Below, in pieces: positions 33,208 through 45,493 of a DNA stretch of 64,000 nucleotides. The translations under genes and the position numbers were made by a program. Positions within the stretch are counted from its first letter, which is position 1. Each line of letters begins with the position of its first letter. The stretch comes from Sacculina carcini (lineage: Eukaryota > Arthropoda > Thecostraca > Sacculinidae): positions 10,632,968-10,696,967 of the forward strand of contig OU696575.1 in NCBI GenBank assembly GCA_916048095.2. The letters are read 5' to 3'. The notes under the pieces are model-generated. The model searched no databases. It worked only from the letters and a program-made list of their open reading frames with translations, and was not told the origin of the DNA.

Positions 33208-36200
33208 TCAGTAGTTGAATTTAATCGAATGCACGCTGGTGTCGATTTTGCCACCGCAGTAGCTGCCGCGTTTCTTTTTCGTCTTCTCATGACGAAATCC
33301 TTTGCCGCGCGTGTGAATCAGATCATGATAAGCGCGCTCGCCCCAAGAGCCACTCGCACCAGACTTTACACACAGACACACACACGTATACACAAGTGTA
33401 TAAACACACACACACACACACACATTGAAAACTCCTTAAGTTATTGCTTTGTAAACGATTTTGATGTAAAACAATTGTTGAATGAGTGAAAATTGTCAAA
33501 ATTATGCACACACACAGACACTGACACACACTTAATTATTGTCAAACTGTACCCGTCTGAAAGATATAGTCAGACGAGCTGTAACCGGAGAAATGTGTTA
33601 TTTAGCCTTCAATTGTTATATAGAAGTGTTTGGCAATCTATTGTTTTGAACTCAACTGACTCAACACACAAACATACAGACAGAGACACCCACACACACA
33701 CCCACAGACAGACAGGCACTAGACACAGACACACATACTCACACATAAACTGACATACACATACAAATACACACATACACACACAGACAGAAACACACTA
33801 ACACGTACACACACTGACCCACACCGAAACAAAGATACACACATGTACACTGACATAGACACACGTACACACACACAAACAAACACACTGACACAAAGAT
33901 ACACACACACACACACACACAAACAAACACACTGACACACAGATACACACGTTTACACTGACATAGACACAAACGAACACACTGACACAAAGATACACAC
34001 ACACACAAACAAACACACTGACACAAAGATACACACATGCACACTGACATAGACACACACAAACAAACACACTGACACAAAGATACACACACACACACAA
34101 ACACACTGACACAAAGATACACACATGCACACTGACATAGACACAAACAAACAAACACACACACACAAACAAACACACTGACACAAAGATACACACATGT
34201 ACTCTGACATAGACACACACACACAAACAAACACACTGACACAGTGATACACAAACAAACACACTGACACAGTGATACACAAACAAACACACTGACACAG
34301 TGATACACAAACAAACACACTGACACAGTGATACACACACACACACACACATATATATATACACACACACACTGACACAGAGATACACACACACACACAC
34401 AAACAAACACACTGACACAGTGATACACAAACAAACACACTGACACACACCTTGGCCATGAAAGAGTTGTTGGCCACATTGTTGTCGACGTGCATATGTT
34501 CGGAGCGGACGCGCCGAAACGGCTCGCTACGAGAACGTTGTTCCTTGATGGACAAATTACCACCGTCATCATCATTAGCCACGCCGCCGCCGCCGACGTT
34601 AATGGCGCTCTTCAGACCAGTATTGGTCACCGGAGTGCTGAACTAAATAAGCACACATGGCAAATTGATAAACGCTACCATATTCGGAGTGTGTGTGTGT
34701 GTGTGTGTCCGTATGTATGTTGGATTGTAAGTCCGTGTGTGTGTGTGTGTGTGTTGCTGTTTTCACACAAAGCTATTTACATTACGAAAGTATGCATGAT
34801 TGCTTTATGCAAAGCTAGCCGAAAATAAGCTCACCGGGTACCGACAAAATTGTGCAACTGGAATTCGTTCAAAAACGCGTTGGGTCTTTTGGAGTGTGGT
34901 ATATTTTATTATACAATCGGTGAAATCAGGTTTACTATGGAGAAAATAAATGACCCCGAATTGCTATAAACAATACAAATGATTAATAATTGCAATACAT
35001 GAACGAAAACAAAAAGAAATTCATTTCGCTTGATCTGATTCATTTTCCTAGTTTAAGCATTAAACTAGCATTTCCACCATATATAGTTAAATTTATTCAA
35101 TGTGTGCTAAGCATATATCAACATATTTAACAAACTATTAACCTTATTTATATATATTTAAACTTATATAATATATAATAGTAATGTTAACATATATTAA
35201 AAATAATATACATAATAAATTTCAATTTATATATATTTTAACTTGTAAATATTTCCCAGTGCACTTTTGATTATGTGAAATGACGTCAGATTGGCGCGTT
35301 CCCGGCGTTGTCATGGTAACAACGCACATCAAACAAGACATTGTAAGTTTGATATCAATTAAACAACACGGGGAGAAACGCCTTGTTAAACACTAGCGCT
35401 AAATGCCAAAAATTAGTCCCTGGTACAACATAACTTGATCTAACTTCACCCAATGATTATTAAAATATGAAATGTCCCATTAATTTCTATACTAACGATG
35501 AACAAATATTTGAACATACGACATAGTTTTCAGTTGAAGACGCTACAAGAAACCCAGAATGTTCCAAACATTATACTGAAATATATGATGTAAAAATCAG
35601 ATTACGAAAGGTGAGCGGAAAAAGTTCTAACCAATATTGAAATTCAACTTATAAAACATAAATATTCCAAGAAATTTAATAAAATCTAAAAAATACCTAC
35701 ATATATATATATATATATATGTGAAAATGGCACGTGTGATATTCAAGTGGTATATTGTTGGTACAATTCTACATACGCAAACATGCACGACACATGTATA
35801 TAAACAAACACACTCACCTTTTTCGGATTTGGAATGGGAGAAAAATCAACACCGTTATTTGAGCCTGCAAACAAAACAATGACACAAAAACACACAAATA
35901 CGAGCATATAACAAAAATGAAAAAAAACAGTATTCCTACCTGAAAAGACAACATGATGGTTTGCTTTGATCAAATACATGATGACTGGTCTTCGAATTCC
36001 AAACAGACCATTATTAAATTGAATTATTATAAAAAGCACAACCATTACATATAAAGCCAACATATAAAGCCAACTTAAAGCCAACAACATATATGTAGGC
36101 CTGGGTGGCGACGCTTGATTTGTACAAAATTGTACAAAATTGTGGGACCTAGCCAAGAAAAAGACTCCAGAGTGCCAGATGGAAGACTCACCTCGACCAG

Positions 36201-39200
36201 CAGCTGAGACAGGCGTTGAAGTGTCCACAGCACCCAGCTTGGTCTTCTTCTTCTTGCCCGATTTCTTGGCACAATCTGACGACACCGGCGTGTCAAGCGC
36301 TGCTGCCGCACTGGGAGTCGCCGATTTTGGCGTACGTTGCAGCGGCGTTGCAGCGTCACTGCGCCGGCACTTCTTGAGCGGCACCGGACTGACGCACGCC
36401 CCATCGCCACCAATGCAACTGGCGCTGCTGCTGCCGTTGTTATCTCGAGCCCGCTTCTTGCCGGTGCCAGAAGAGACAGCCTGCGGCGGAGTCTGTTGCT
36501 GCACGCGACGACGCTTGGAGGACACCTCCGCCGCTGTCTTTGCGGCCGGAGTGCCGTGGTTCTCTGCGCCGTCTCCGTCACTATTGCTGTCCTCACTGCT
36601 GCTGTCCGACGTACGGCGAGATCGTTTGCCGACCGGCGCCGGATCAGTTTCCGCCGCCTGTCCGTTCAACCGCCGCGCCGACGCGTCGCCGGCCTGCGAA
36701 GATCGTTGACCGTTGACTGCCGGGCTTGATTGCTGAGTCAGATTGGTCTTTCGAGTCGTCACCGTCGCTGCGTTGTTGTCGTCGTCACTAGTCTCGGAAT
36801 CGCTAGTTGTTTCGGCTTCTTTGCGAGCCGCCGACGCCGGGTTCGCCGCACGATGCTTGCCATTCGCCGCGACGTTGCCACCGCCACCGCCACCATCTTC
36901 GCTCGAGCTGCCGGAACTGTCAGAAGGCTGACGTTTGGCTGCAGCACGCGCAGAAGCCGAAGACTTGGCGACGGCGGCAGTGGCGGAGGGTTTTTTCGAC
37001 GCGGGAGCGGCACGGCTCCGATGCGTCGGCTCGTCGTCGCTGCTCGAGTCTTCGGAGCTGCTCGTAGAGGCGTTGTTATTCGCCGCTCCGGCAGCGACAG
37101 GTTGCGATTTTGCCGCGACGCTGGACGGTCTGGTCACCGAGCCAGGCCGGTGTGTTTCCTCTGCGTCATCACTGGAGTCATCCGAACTGCTCGATGCAGC
37201 CGCCGCTTTTGTACTTGCCAGCGCCGCAGTCTTCGTCGGAGATTTGGTAGAAGCAGTCTTATTGGGCGTCCGACATGTGTTGTTTTTGTTTGTCTGAGTA
37301 TGAGACGACCGAGCGGATAATTGTGAAGTGGCTGCACCGGTCTCTTCGTCGTCACTGGAGTCGTCTGAGGTGCTGGAATTCGCCGCAGGCATTTTATTCG
37401 CCGCGGAAGTCTGTGGTTTCTTGACAACAGCATTTTTCGGCGTCTGAAGTTTTCCCTTCATAGCAAGAGATGGAGTCGTGGACTTAGAAGTGGCTATATT
37501 TGCTTCATCTTCTTCGCTGGATTCCTCTGAGCTGCTAGAATCTGCAGCGGGTGTCTTAACCGCTGTGGGAGTTTGTGCTTTCACGGCAACAGCATTTTTA
37601 GGCGTCTGAGGTTTTCCTTTCACAGCAAGAGATGGAGTTGTTGACTTGGAAGCAGCTGTATTACCTTCTTCTTCACTGGATTCCTCTGAGCTGCTAGAAT
37701 CTGCAGCGGGTGTCTTAACCGCTGAGGGAGTTTGTGCTTTCACGGCAACAGCATTTTTCGGCGTCTGAGGTTTTCCTTTCACAGCAAGAGATGGAGTTGT
37801 TAACTTGGAAGCAGCTGTATTACCTTCTTCTTCACTGGATTCCTCTGAGCTGCTAGAATCTGCAGCGGGTGTCTTCACCGCTGTGGGAGTTTGTGCTTTC
37901 ACGGCAACAGCATTTTTCGGCGTCTGAGGTTTTCCTTTCACAGCAAGAGATGGAGTTGTTGACTTGGAAGTGGCTATATTTGCTTCATCTTCTTCGCTGG
38001 ATTCATCTGAGCTGCTAGAATCTGCAGCGGGTGTCTTAACCGCTGTGGGAGTTTGTGCTTTCACGGCAACAGCATTTTTAGGCGTCTGAGGTTTTCCTTT
38101 CACAGCAAGAGATGGAGTTGTTGACTTGGAAGCAGCTGTATCACTTTCTTCTTCACTGGATTCCTCTGAGCTGCTAGAATCTGCCACAGGCGTCTTCACC
38201 ACCGCAGGAGTTTGTGCTTTCGCGGCAACAGCATTTTTCGGTGTCTGAGGTTTTCCTTTCACAGCAAGAGATGGAGTTGTTGACTTGGAAGCATCTGTAT
38301 TACCTTCTTCTTCACTGGATTCCTCTGAGCTGCTAGAATCTGCAGCGGGTGTCTTCACCGCTGTGGGAGTTTGTGCTTTCACGGCAACAACATTTTTCGG
38401 CGTCTGAGGTTTTCCTTTCACAGCAAGAGATGAAGTTGTTGACTTGGAAGCAGCTGTATTACCTTCTTCTTCACTGGATTCCTCTGAACTGCTTGAGTCA
38501 GCTTCAGACTTCTTAATTGACACATTATTTTGTGAGTTCACGGAAGTGATCGTGTTTGGCGTTTGAAATTTCTTCTTTTGTGTCTGAGGCGACTGAGTGG
38601 ACGATTTTAGGGCAACTGTGTTCGTTGCTTCGTCGTCACTAGAATCATCTGAACTAGTGGAATTGGCTGCAAACCTCTTACTTGTCAGAGGTTTCGTAGG
38701 AACAAGCCCCGAACTCTGAGGTTTTCCCTTTTGGACATGATGTGACTGAGTAGTTGATTTTTTGGCAAGTGTGTCAGTTTCTTCCTCGTCACTGGAATCA
38801 TCTGAGCTGCTCGAGTCTGCCGCAGGCTTCTTACCCGCCAAAGGAGCCTGCGATTTCGCGGCAACGGCACTTTTGCAAGGCTGAGGTTTTCCTTTCATGG
38901 TTGACTTAGAAGCAGATGAATTTGCTTGCTCTTCTTCGCTGGAGTCATCTGAACTGCTTGTATCATCTGAGAACTTGTTACTTGACACAGGAGTTCGAAA
39001 TTTCGCAGGAGCAATTTTCGGACGCTGAAGATTACTCTTTTGAGCATGAGGCGGTTGAGTACTTACCTTCATGGCAATTGTGCTGGTTGCCTCGTCGTCA
39101 CTGGAATCTTCTGAACTGCTCGAATCTACAGCAGATCTCTTATCCGCTACGGGAATTTGGGCTCTCGTGGTGGCAGCCTTGTTTAGTGTCTGGGATTTTC

Positions 39201-42200
39201 CTTTCTGAGCATGAGACGGCGTAGTGTTGGACTTCGAGGCAACCGCGCTCATTTCTTCGTCACTGGAGTCGTCCGAACTGCTCGATTCGGCCGCAGGATT
39301 CTTGATTGTCGAAGAGGTTTGCGATTTCACAGGATATAGATTATTTGGTGTTTGAGACTGTTTTTGGGTATGAGCCGACTGAATGGTAGATTTTGAAAGA
39401 ACTGTACTCGCATCATCACTATCACTGGAATCGTCTGAACTGCTTGAACCGACTGCAGATTTTCCAGTTAGAGCAGAAGCTTGAGATTTTGTAGTCATAT
39501 CCTTTTTCGGCGTTTGAAGCTTTGCTTTCTGAGCGTTTGACTTTGAAACATTCACATTATCTTGCTCTTCTTCGCTAGATTCGTCTGAACTACTAGAGTC
39601 AGCACCTTTCTTGTTTGTCATAGGAGTCAATGCTTTAGCAACAACAGCCGGCTTTTTTGGAAGAGCTTTTACCTTGTTGGCCACAGCTGAATGGTTGAGT
39701 GAGTTCGCGACAGCATTGCCCGATTCATCTTCATCGCTCGTATCGTCCGAGCTACTCGACGAGTCTTTCTTCTTGGTCTTGGACACAACTGAAGCTTGCG
39801 GCTTGACGGGCACTTTATTGTGCGATGTCTCGTCGTCACTCGACTCTTCAGAGCTGCTCGATTCGGCTCCTGTCTGTTGTTTTGCCGGTAGTGCCTTTGG
39901 CTTGACCGACGCGTTATTGGCGGGAAGATTGTCATCACTGGACTCGTCAGAGCTACTAGACTCGGCAGCTTTTGTCGGCGGTACCTTGACGCCGGCCGAT
40001 TTGGTTTTCACCGGAGGCACGTCATCTTCACTCGAATCGTCGGTACTGCTGGATTCCGGCCCGGCCTTTGCAGAACCATTAACGACAGACGGAGTCGGAA
40101 TCGAGACTGCGCCTACAGCTTCATCTTCACTAGATTCATCAGAGCTGTTTGATGCCGTTTTGCTGTTTCGGTTCAACAGAGTACGCGGCGAAACAGATGA
40201 AATCTTTGTCTGTAATTCATCTTCATCACTGGAGTCTTCCTCGCTGGAGCTTTTTGAATTCGGCTTAGTTTTCTGAGCTTTAGATTGTTGAATCTTAGGT
40301 TTTGATGACACATTTTTGGACGTTTCCCCATCGCTCGAGTCATCTGAGCTACTCGATTCCCTCTTTGAGTTAATCACGGAAGATACCTGAGGTTTGACTT
40401 TGACGAGGCCGCTTTGTGGCTCATTGTCATCACTGGATTCTTCCTCACTGGAACTTTCCGCATTTGCCTTGGTCTTCTGAGCCACCGATCCTCGAACCTT
40501 GGATTGAGTAGGAGCAATTTTATGTGTTTCCTCCTGTTCACTTGAATCATCAGAGCTGCTCGATTGATCTTTCTTAGAGACATTCGTTGAAGAGCTAGGT
40601 GCTTGAACTGATCTTTTTTGTGCGTCATCATCATCACTTGACTCTTCCTCACTCGAACTACTTGCATTCGCTTTTGTCTTTTGAACCACAGACTGTTGAC
40701 ATTTGGGCTTGACCGAAACAGATTTAGATACCGCCTCCTCATCGCTTGAATCATCCGAACTGCTCGATTCCTTGTGTTTTGATTTCATGACAGCTGATCC
40801 CTGTGACTTAGCTACACACTTTTGCGGAGCACCGTCATCAGTGGATTCATCAGAATCGCTCGACTCGTCCTTGTTTTTCGGCAACGAAACAGGAGTCCGT
40901 GTGGTGTTCACGGCCACCTTAGATGTTTCATCCTCACTGCTGGAGTCATCAGAGGAACTAGAACCGTCTCCACCCTTCTGAGTTTTGACAGCAACCTTTG
41001 TTTTAGTCACACAGCTGTTTTTAGGGTTGTGTTCATGTTTCATGTTTTTAGGCATGAGTTTCACACCGACCTTGGGCGGTTCCTCATCACTGGACTCTTC
41101 GGAGCTGCTTGAACGAGTCTCAGCCGTTTGCTTCCTGTTAAGTGTGGGTGGCTTAACAACAGCATCGTTTTCACTGGACTCGTCAGAACTGCTAGAATCG
41201 TTTGTTTTCTTCTGATTGACGGCAGTGCCTTTTTGCTTAACATTGGCTCTCTTCGCCGACAAACCAGCGGCAGTGTTCAACTGGGCTGTTTTCTGGACCA
41301 CCGTTGGCTGTTGTACGGTTGATTTCGTAGGCTTTTTAGATGTCTCTTCTTCACTGGACTCATCGGAGCTACTTGAATCACCTTGTTTATGCTGAACAAC
41401 TGGAGTCTTTAACTTGCACGTCACCTGTTCTTCATCAGACGAATCGTCGTCACTACTAGACTGCGCATCATTTTTCCCACGTACAGAAAAACCTTGAGTA
41501 GTATTGGGCTTTGTATTAGCCTTACTGGGCATAGACTGTTGAGCTGTATTTTTCGTCACAGCTCGAGCTGTTGAATCGTTATCACTTGAGTCGCTAGAGC
41601 TGCTTGAGTCCTCATATTTCGCACTTGCAGACGAAGCTTGTGACTTCGCAACAACATTCGATTTGGAGACAACATTCGACTGGGGGCGTTTTCCGTTTTG
41701 CAATGAGTTTACGCTTGGCTTCGCATTAGTTTGAACCGATTCATCGTCGCTGGAATCATCCGAGCTACTTGACTCATTGCCGCCGTTACCATTAACAGTA
41801 GCTTTCGATGTAGGAACGCACTTCTGAGGTTCATCGTCCTCACTGGAATCTTCTGAGCTGCTCGAATGTGCGTCCTTTTTGCGAGAAAGAGGTGGTGCAA
41901 CAGCTCGATTCGCTTGAATTTTCTTAGGCTCGTCATCATCGCTGGATTCCTCGGAGCTACTCATTTCAGCTTTTTGCAGAGGCGCATTATTACCCACTTG
42001 TTTCATAGCAGTTCTAGAGGGAGCGACGGGAGCATGATTATCATCGTCGCTAGAATCATCATCAGAACTGCTCGATTTGGCTGCTTTCTTGTTCGGAACA
42101 TTAGCTCGTTGGTTGGCCACCGATCGCTTACTGCCATTACAGAAGCCGCCATTCGTCTTTTTCGGCACATTCAAATTACTTATATCACTCAGCTCGTTCG

Positions 42201-42339
42201 ACTTAACACCCATTCGCCCATTCACAGACAACTCGGCACCCACTTTGCTAGGAACTTTTTCACGACCAGAACTCACCTTGTTAGATTTGACCTTAGTTTT
42301 CATTTTTATGAAATACTGGACAGTATTCGTGACCTTCAC
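33208..42339 (-). CDS. NOLC1: NOLC1/Nopp140-like nucleolar phosphoprotein, greatly expanded
   Basis: Exons in transcript order: 36192-42339 (6,148 nt), 35818-35864 (microexon), 34451-34642, 33208-33363; all phases agree. The encoded part is about 2,180 aa, against 699 in human. Nopp140 chaperones box C/D and H/ACA snoRNPs in nucleoli and Cajal bodies and is heavily CK2-phosphorylated. The big exon alternates acidic serine clusters ([12 protein letters not shown] type, roughly 40) with Lys/Pro/Ala/Thr-rich linkers, the Nopp140 layout. The conserved SRP40 C-terminus is [20 protein letters not shown], then [18 protein letters not shown] and [12 protein letters not shown], ending HSIKFNY. The exon starts in phase 0 with GTG after a CCAG acceptor, so upstream exon(s) probably exist. 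The N-terminal LisH domain expected there was not found. If translation starts here, the first ATG is at 42303. SRP40 identity is firm. Confidence 0.93.
33660..34450. repeat. AC-rich minisatellite
   Basis: Units like CACACTGACACAAAGATACA with (AC)n and AAACAAACAC spacers. It occupies the last NOLC1 intron, starting at the donor of the penultimate exon. Confidence 0.95.
35281..35323. promoter_or_regulatory. Promoter-like cluster: CRE, CCAAT/E2F-like, X-box
   Basis: Within 43 bp: TGACGTCA (35281-35288), ATTGG (inverse CCAAT, 35290-35294) overlapping TTGGCGCG, and GTTGTCATGGTAAC (35307-35320), close to the RFX X-box GTTGCCATGGCAAC. Unusually GC-rich within an AT-rich NOLC1 intron. A good donor, ATTGTAAGT, lies just downstream on the plus strand. 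Confidence 0.4.
35965..36166. mobile_element. hAT-like element, family 1, copy c (partial)
   Basis: Shares ATACATGATGAC, CAGACCATTATTAAATT and GACGCTTGATTTGTAC with the 16836 copy. Terminal repeats are lost. It lies in the NOLC1 intron between the big exon and the microexon, close to the big exon's donor. Confidence 0.65.
37430..38470. repeat. 159/162-bp coding tandem repeat inside NOLC1
   Basis: About seven near-identical units with start spacing 159, 159, 162, 159, 159 bp. Each encodes 53-54 residues: [53 protein letters not shown]. Identity is much higher than between the flanking serine-cluster repeats, showing recent amplification or gene conversion. Confidence 0.92.
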
Positions 42340-44720
42340 CTGGTATTCTTAATCTGATTTAGTGATAACCAAGCAACACCCGAGAATTGACCGAGTCAAA
42401 CCAATAAAGTCACTCAAATCTACCACAAAAGTCATACACAGCACTAACCAAAGGGAGAATATCTCACAAACTATTTAAATAAACCAAGTGGCGTACCTCA
42501 TAATCAAAACTAGCACCAAAAATAGGACAGCACTAAAAAACTACCAAACACTGTGCGCACAACCACGTGTGAGTTACCAAACTTTGCATTGAGAGCTGCC
42601 AACGAGAAATGCAACTATTCGAGATGCAAAATTCTAAAAATATTCGGAAAGCAATTTTGAGCGAATATTATTCGGATAAAATAATTTAAAATTCCAAGCG
42701 CAGACATTTGAAACGTAGTTTGCCTATGAAACCGAAATTTATATTTAGTCATGGCAATCCCGTTTGCAGTTGACTCGACGATACAAACTCAGTTTTGTTG
42801 ATTAGGTGGAATATAACTCTTAATTTTTCCTAATTTTTCACTCGACAGTGTTCGATGTACTGTTTTTCTGGCGTGTCCCACTGAAAAATGAGGAGGCGAC
42901 AAAAAAATATCAACATCATATATGAATGCATATTTTTGTAAACTAATCAAGTACGATATTATCCCAATTATGGATAGATAAAAATGTGCTGCAGAAAGTA
43001 GTAAAATGCAGTGAAATAGAGAAATGCAGTGAATTCCAAAAATTCCCAGATCAATCCCTGGTATCACTGTTATATTAATGCCGCCCGCGTCATATTTGTA
43101 TGCAGTTCCGCTGGGTGCTCCCGTGAGTGTTATGCTAGGTTGACTCGTAATTTCATGGTTGCTTGTGTTACCGCTGTGCCTTCAGTCTCTCCAGTGTTTC
43201 AGCTCTTCAGTGTGTGGTGTTAACTGGCTGTCTTCATCACACGTCTTCTAATTCGTTGAAGGCTCATCAATGGTACCAAGCTCAAAACAAGTTCATAACA
43301 CTGACGTTTCAGAATAGTACTGTACGGGCTCTTAGTAAAGCTTATGCATTATAAGGCATTTTCGTATTGTTTCTAGTGCTTTCTTCTCGTGATTTTCTGT
43401 CCATTACAGCAGTGTGAAAATATGCCGGGAAGTTGATATGTAGCAGGTACAAATATGTGCTGCAAGCGCGATGATTTCGATAATGCTGATAGGGCAGTTA
43501 AATTAACTAGTGTCTTCCAGTGTACATATGATACCTTGTAACTTAACTTTGCGTAAATCTCTTATTTGCTTGAGTGTGTGTTCAGTGTCAATTAAACTTG
43601 CGTCAATGGGACATCGAAACTTTTCAATCATGGCTCAAAGTTTCCAGGAAATAATCATTCTACTGACAGTTTGGGCATATAGACTGCACTTATATGTTAA
43701 TATTTTGCTAAACACCGTATTATTTGTTGAGTCATTGTCGAAACAATTTTGTTTTTGTTGAGCTTTGTATTTTCGAGTTATAGTCAGTCGCGGCGCCAGG
43801 ATTTTTCCAATGGTGGGCTAAGGGAAAATTTGATGGGGCTTGGCGAAACATGAAGAGCTACACTCGAACGCTGACTACATATTATTGTAAATGACTGGGG
43901 CACACTGATTCAGTCCTCGATCTTGAACCATAATTAAGGGAAATTATATAATGAAAGAAACGAGTTGAATACCATATGATAGAACATGTAATGGCACATT
44001 GAAAAACATGCGAACCTCATTTTGGTAAACAAATACTTAATTACGGTAAGACAAACAAGATTTCTTCAGGACAACAAAGTTTCATCTAGAATGGTAAGAA
44101 ATATTTAATGTCCAGCATTTTCAGCTCTACTCAGATGCTCAGGCCAGAGTTTTTTGTATTTCAGATAATTGGCATTGTGTTTTCTATTCAGCAGCATCGA
44201 TATTGTCATTGTTCATCTGTTAGTACTGCGCCACAGATGTGTTTCAAAACCGCTTGAAGATTTAAAATGACAGCTGAAATGCTAAATGTACTTCGATCTT
44301 GTTATTAATTGCTAGCAATTCGTATTTGCAAATTTGCAATCGTCAACCTAGGTTTGCAATTGTATTGAATGACGAATATAGTTTAATATAGTTGAATTTC
44401 AATGTTAAAACGCCCCATTTTGTTTTGTGATTTCCGATATATAATGATCTGCTTGTATCACAGTTTTCCTGGATGTTTCCATTCCGCTGTTTATACTTGC
44501 TATTGCAATCATGCACAAGCTGACGTACGTGTGTGTGTGCGTGTGTGTGTGTGCAACACCATTGCAACAAGGTTGTGCTTTGCACAGAAATATAACAAAC
44601 AATATGCGCAAGCAAAACGTCTGACTTAAAGCCGCATACCGGATTACTTATATACATAGTACAGGGCAATCAAAAGATGTATGTTAATTATAAACAAGAT
44701 ATGTTTATCTGACTGTGCTT
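42340..44720. other. No supported gene; NOLC1 upstream region
   Basis: AT-rich with short unconvincing ORFs. Expected to hold the NOLC1 5' exon, but no LisH-like peptide was recognised. At about 43787 GTCGCGGCGCCAGGATTTT resembles a hAT-type terminus; no partner end was found. Confidence 0.4.
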
Positions 44721-44721
44721 A

Positions 44722-44771
<50 letters not shown>
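44722..44771. repeat. (TA)n microsatellite
   Basis: Pure TA dinucleotide. Confidence 0.95.
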
Positions 44772-44773
<2 letters not shown>

Positions 44774-44907
44774 GTCTGTGTGTGTGGTCACTTTTGGGTG
44801 CACGCAGTTGTTTGCACGGAAAGCATGCATGAAGAACACTTCCATGCTTTGCATAATTGTTGCAATTCGTGAAAGGCAGGTTGATGAATTACCGACAGTT
44901 CTCAGCT

Positions 44908-45030
44908 GACCATTATTAAATTATAAGCATTATTTGATCGAAGCGGATCATAATTAAAAACCTAATAATTACGTATACAATAGTTCGTATATGTATATAG
45001 GCTTGGGTCGCGATGCTTGGTTTTTGTTGG
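44908..45030. mobile_element. hAT-like element, family 1, copy d (partial)
   Basis: Matches the 3' half of the 16836 copy: ACCATTATTAAATTA, then TAGGCTTGGGTCGCGATGCT. Interrupted at its right side by the tRNA-Met-like SINE. Confidence 0.6.
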
Positions 45031-45360
45031 ACTCCATGGTGTAGTGGTAGCACACCCGCATCATAAGCGGGAGGTCCGTGGTTCGAAACCCAGCGGAGGA
45101 GAATTTCATTGGGCGCATTCTATAATCCAACAGTCCCTGTCCACCCAGCAGTAAATGATGGTACCAGATATCAGTCATGTGTTGTGTCATGCATTCTGGG
45201 GAGGTGGTCCTCTCTAATACGTCTTCCGTCCTTGTGGCGCCATAGCGTGGAGAGTGTTGGTTCTGCGGTGGCAGCGAGCTGCACGGAACACACCTGTGTG
45301 TGTTCATAAGCTTCGGCTTCTTCCCGTGTAGCAGCTGTCACTTAGGCCTGTAACCTTTAA
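45030..45360 (+). repeat. tRNA(Met)-like SINE
   Basis: The head has A box TGGTGTAGTGGTAGCACA, a perfect 5-bp anticodon stem CCCGC/GCGGG around loop ATCATAA (anticodon CAT) and B box GTGGTTCGAAACC. The T stem and both acceptor ends mispair, so I call a SINE rather than a working tRNA-Met. The body continues through CTGTCCACCCAGCAGTAAAT, a block also seen in metazoan SINE central domains (from memory). It is nested in the family 1 hAT. Confidence 0.6.
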
Positions 45361-45450
45361 CACTCGAAATGTTATGGTTAGGATTCAAGTGTTAACTATA
45401 CTGTGGCGAATATATGCACGTTTCATGTAACACACAAGCTATGTTTGTAT

Positions 45451-45487
<37 letters not shown>

Positions 45488-45493
45488 GCGACT

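Noticed and set aside
36140..42357. Many plus-strand ORFs opposite NOLC1 (Ser/Leu-rich or Arg-rich)
   Set aside because: Shadows of the biased codon use in the minus-strand repeat exon.
42789..43761. Short ORFs upstream of NOLC1 considered as LisH exon
   Set aside because: None shows the LisH pattern, and reading frames do not join the big exon.
45034..45106. Functional tRNA-Met (CAT)
   Set aside because: Anticodon stem is perfect, but the T stem and acceptor ends mispair and a SINE body follows.
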